Positions 62,956 through 64,000 of a stretch of 64,000 nt of DNA are shown here, piece after piece; within the stretch, counting starts at the first letter, position 1; every line of letters begins with the position of its first letter. The notes under the pieces were generated by a model. The model made no database searches. It was not told the origin of the DNA and saw only the letters and a program-made list of their open reading frames with translations. Source of the stretch: Diploscapter coronatus. Its lineage: Eukaryota > Nematoda > Chromadorea > Rhabditida > Rhabditidae. The translations under genes and the position numbers were made by a program. The stretch lies in the NCBI GenBank assembly GCA_964036155.1, contig OZ038422.1:52289201-52353200 (forward strand). The letters run 5' to 3'.

Positions 62956-64000
62956 ATGAGCAATCGTTTGAAAGCGCAGTCGGTTTTGGAGCACGCAAAG
63001 AGGGCTTCTCAGAAAGAGGTGCGGTAATTCAATTTACTAAAATCTGTAAAATTTCTCTAATTCATACAAATATTTTTTTCGAAATTTTCTTCAAAATTCA
63101 TATAATCCGAGAAAATGGCAGTTTTGAAACAAAAAAAAACAATTCAACAAAGACAACGTACGAAGTAGTACAAGAACAGGGTAGTGGAAGGATTTCGTAC
63201 GTTTCTATTCCAATACTATTTCGTTGCCTTGTCGTGTTTTTTCAGGTTGCCGGGAAAATTTACTTTTTACTTTATATTTTCAGGACGAGTTCCGCAAAGG
63301 CGGTTTTCACTTCATCTCTTCGTCTGGCCACATTCTCGAGTCGCTGTGTCGGCACGAAGAGGGCGAGGGGGAAAAGGCTGGATGCTCGGTAAAATTTTTC
63401 TAATCCTTATTTTTCACTTTTTTCATAATTTCATGCACATTCTGAGTAAATAGTCTTGATAAAGAAAAGGAGAATTTTAATTTTCCACAAAACCTTCCTA
63501 TGTTCTCTTTCTAAAATTAAATGTTTCTCTAAAAATGAACAAAACTCCAGAAATGCCGCTACGAAACCGAACTTTCCCTCCCCGAACTGCCCGAAATGGT
63601 CTTCCCGCACAACTGGCTCAAAATCTCGTTCGCTAATTTTCCAAGTTCGTAGAATTTCGTTTTTTTTCGTCTAAAATGATACGTTCCAGACAGTTCGATT
63701 GTATTCAATGCTTTGGATGCTTTGAGATGTGTTGATGCGACGACACTGCCCGAAATTCAGGTAAAATTTATTTTTTAAATAATGATTTTTTTTTTTTGCA
63801 AAAATTGAAAACTAATCTTTTAACCAATTTTTCCCTGATTTTTTTTCTAATTCAGGTCGCGCCCAGTGCAGAATGGCAAGAGGGCAGCAAACTTCTGGAA
63901 AATATCAGGAAGAAAACTGACAAGACCTTCGATTGGACATTCACAACGCATTACAAGGGCACGCTCAATCATTGCAGAGTAGGGTTTTTAAAACTAATTT
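62956..64000 (+). CDS. TIP41-like protein (TIPRL), 3' end outside window
   Basis: TIPRL/TIP41 binds PP2A-family catalytic subunits and regulates stress and TOR signalling. Exons 62956-63018, 63284-63388, 63551-63644, 63690-63760 and 63856-63978 are in frame. Family marks are LSLPELPEMVFPHN (human SLPEMMFGDN), IVFNALDALRCVD (human IEFNATDALRCV), EWQEGS and DWTFTTHYKGTL (human DWTYTTDYKGTL). The start ATG sits directly after a TTTTTAG acceptor. The gene is cut by the window end shortly after the splice donor at 63979, so about the last two thirds of the protein are missing here. Confidence 0.93.
63155..63203. repeat. Short perfect inverted repeat in TIPRL intron 1
   Basis: AACGTACGAA at 63155-63164 and TTCGTACGTT at 63194-63203 pair over 10 bp with a 29-nt loop. 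Small and of unknown meaning; possibly the remnant of a short foldback element. Confidence 0.5.

Overview
The window looks like nuclear DNA of a free-living-type nematode. It is AT-rich. Its genes are split into many short exons by GT-AG introns of about 40 to 600 bp, with acceptors mostly ending TTTCAG or TTTTAG. Several start codons lie directly behind a bare acceptor, as expected for spliced-leader trans-splicing. The gene families fit as well: serpentine neuropeptide-type receptors, an NRF-6/OAC acyltransferase, a CHK/DUF1679 kinase-like protein, an ABF-type defensin, and a ciliary gene with a perfect X-box. Coding regions were assembled by hand, following reading frame and splice phase across exons. 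There is no transcript evidence, so exon edges are predictions.

Layout from left to right. 1-3.1 kb: no gene seen. 3.1-6.1 kb (+): a seven-transmembrane receptor. 7.4-11.5 kb (-): IFT46/DYF-6, an intraflagellar transport protein, with two candidate first exons and an X-box between them. 12.3-16.5 kb (-): a class A peptide-type GPCR. 16.5-27.8 kb: about 11 kb without a recognisable gene, holding degenerate local repeats and one foldback element. 27.8-31.1 kb (+): CHK/DUF1679 protein. 32.4-33.2 kb (+): a small secreted protein made of two tandem CS-alpha-beta (ABF-type) defensin domains with matching intron positions. 34.4-35.5 kb (+): a small secreted protein of unknown family. 36.0-39.6 kb (+): NRF-6/OAC acyltransferase with one unexplained exon junction.

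40.1-43.0 kb (-): BTBD7/HPO-9 homologue with an apparent one-base frame break. It shares a divergent promoter region with rab-1 (44.3-47.2 kb, +), whose introns carry three foldback elements. 48.9-54.2 kb (-): glycyl-tRNA synthetase. 54.2-56.2 kb: unresolved, with some coding-like stretches. 56.3-61.2 kb (+): PUF6/PUF-12 nucleolar Pumilio-like protein, with an intronic H/ACA snoRNA candidate. 61.6-62.5 kb (+): COA3, a cytochrome oxidase assembly factor. 63.0 kb to the window end (+): TIPRL, a PP2A-type phosphatase regulator. The last three genes are close together on one strand and could be an operon.

The most notable observations are the double defensin, the alternative ciliary promoter of IFT46 with two GC-AG introns, the H/ACA-like RNA inside the nucleolar PUF gene, and the foldback elements in rab-1.
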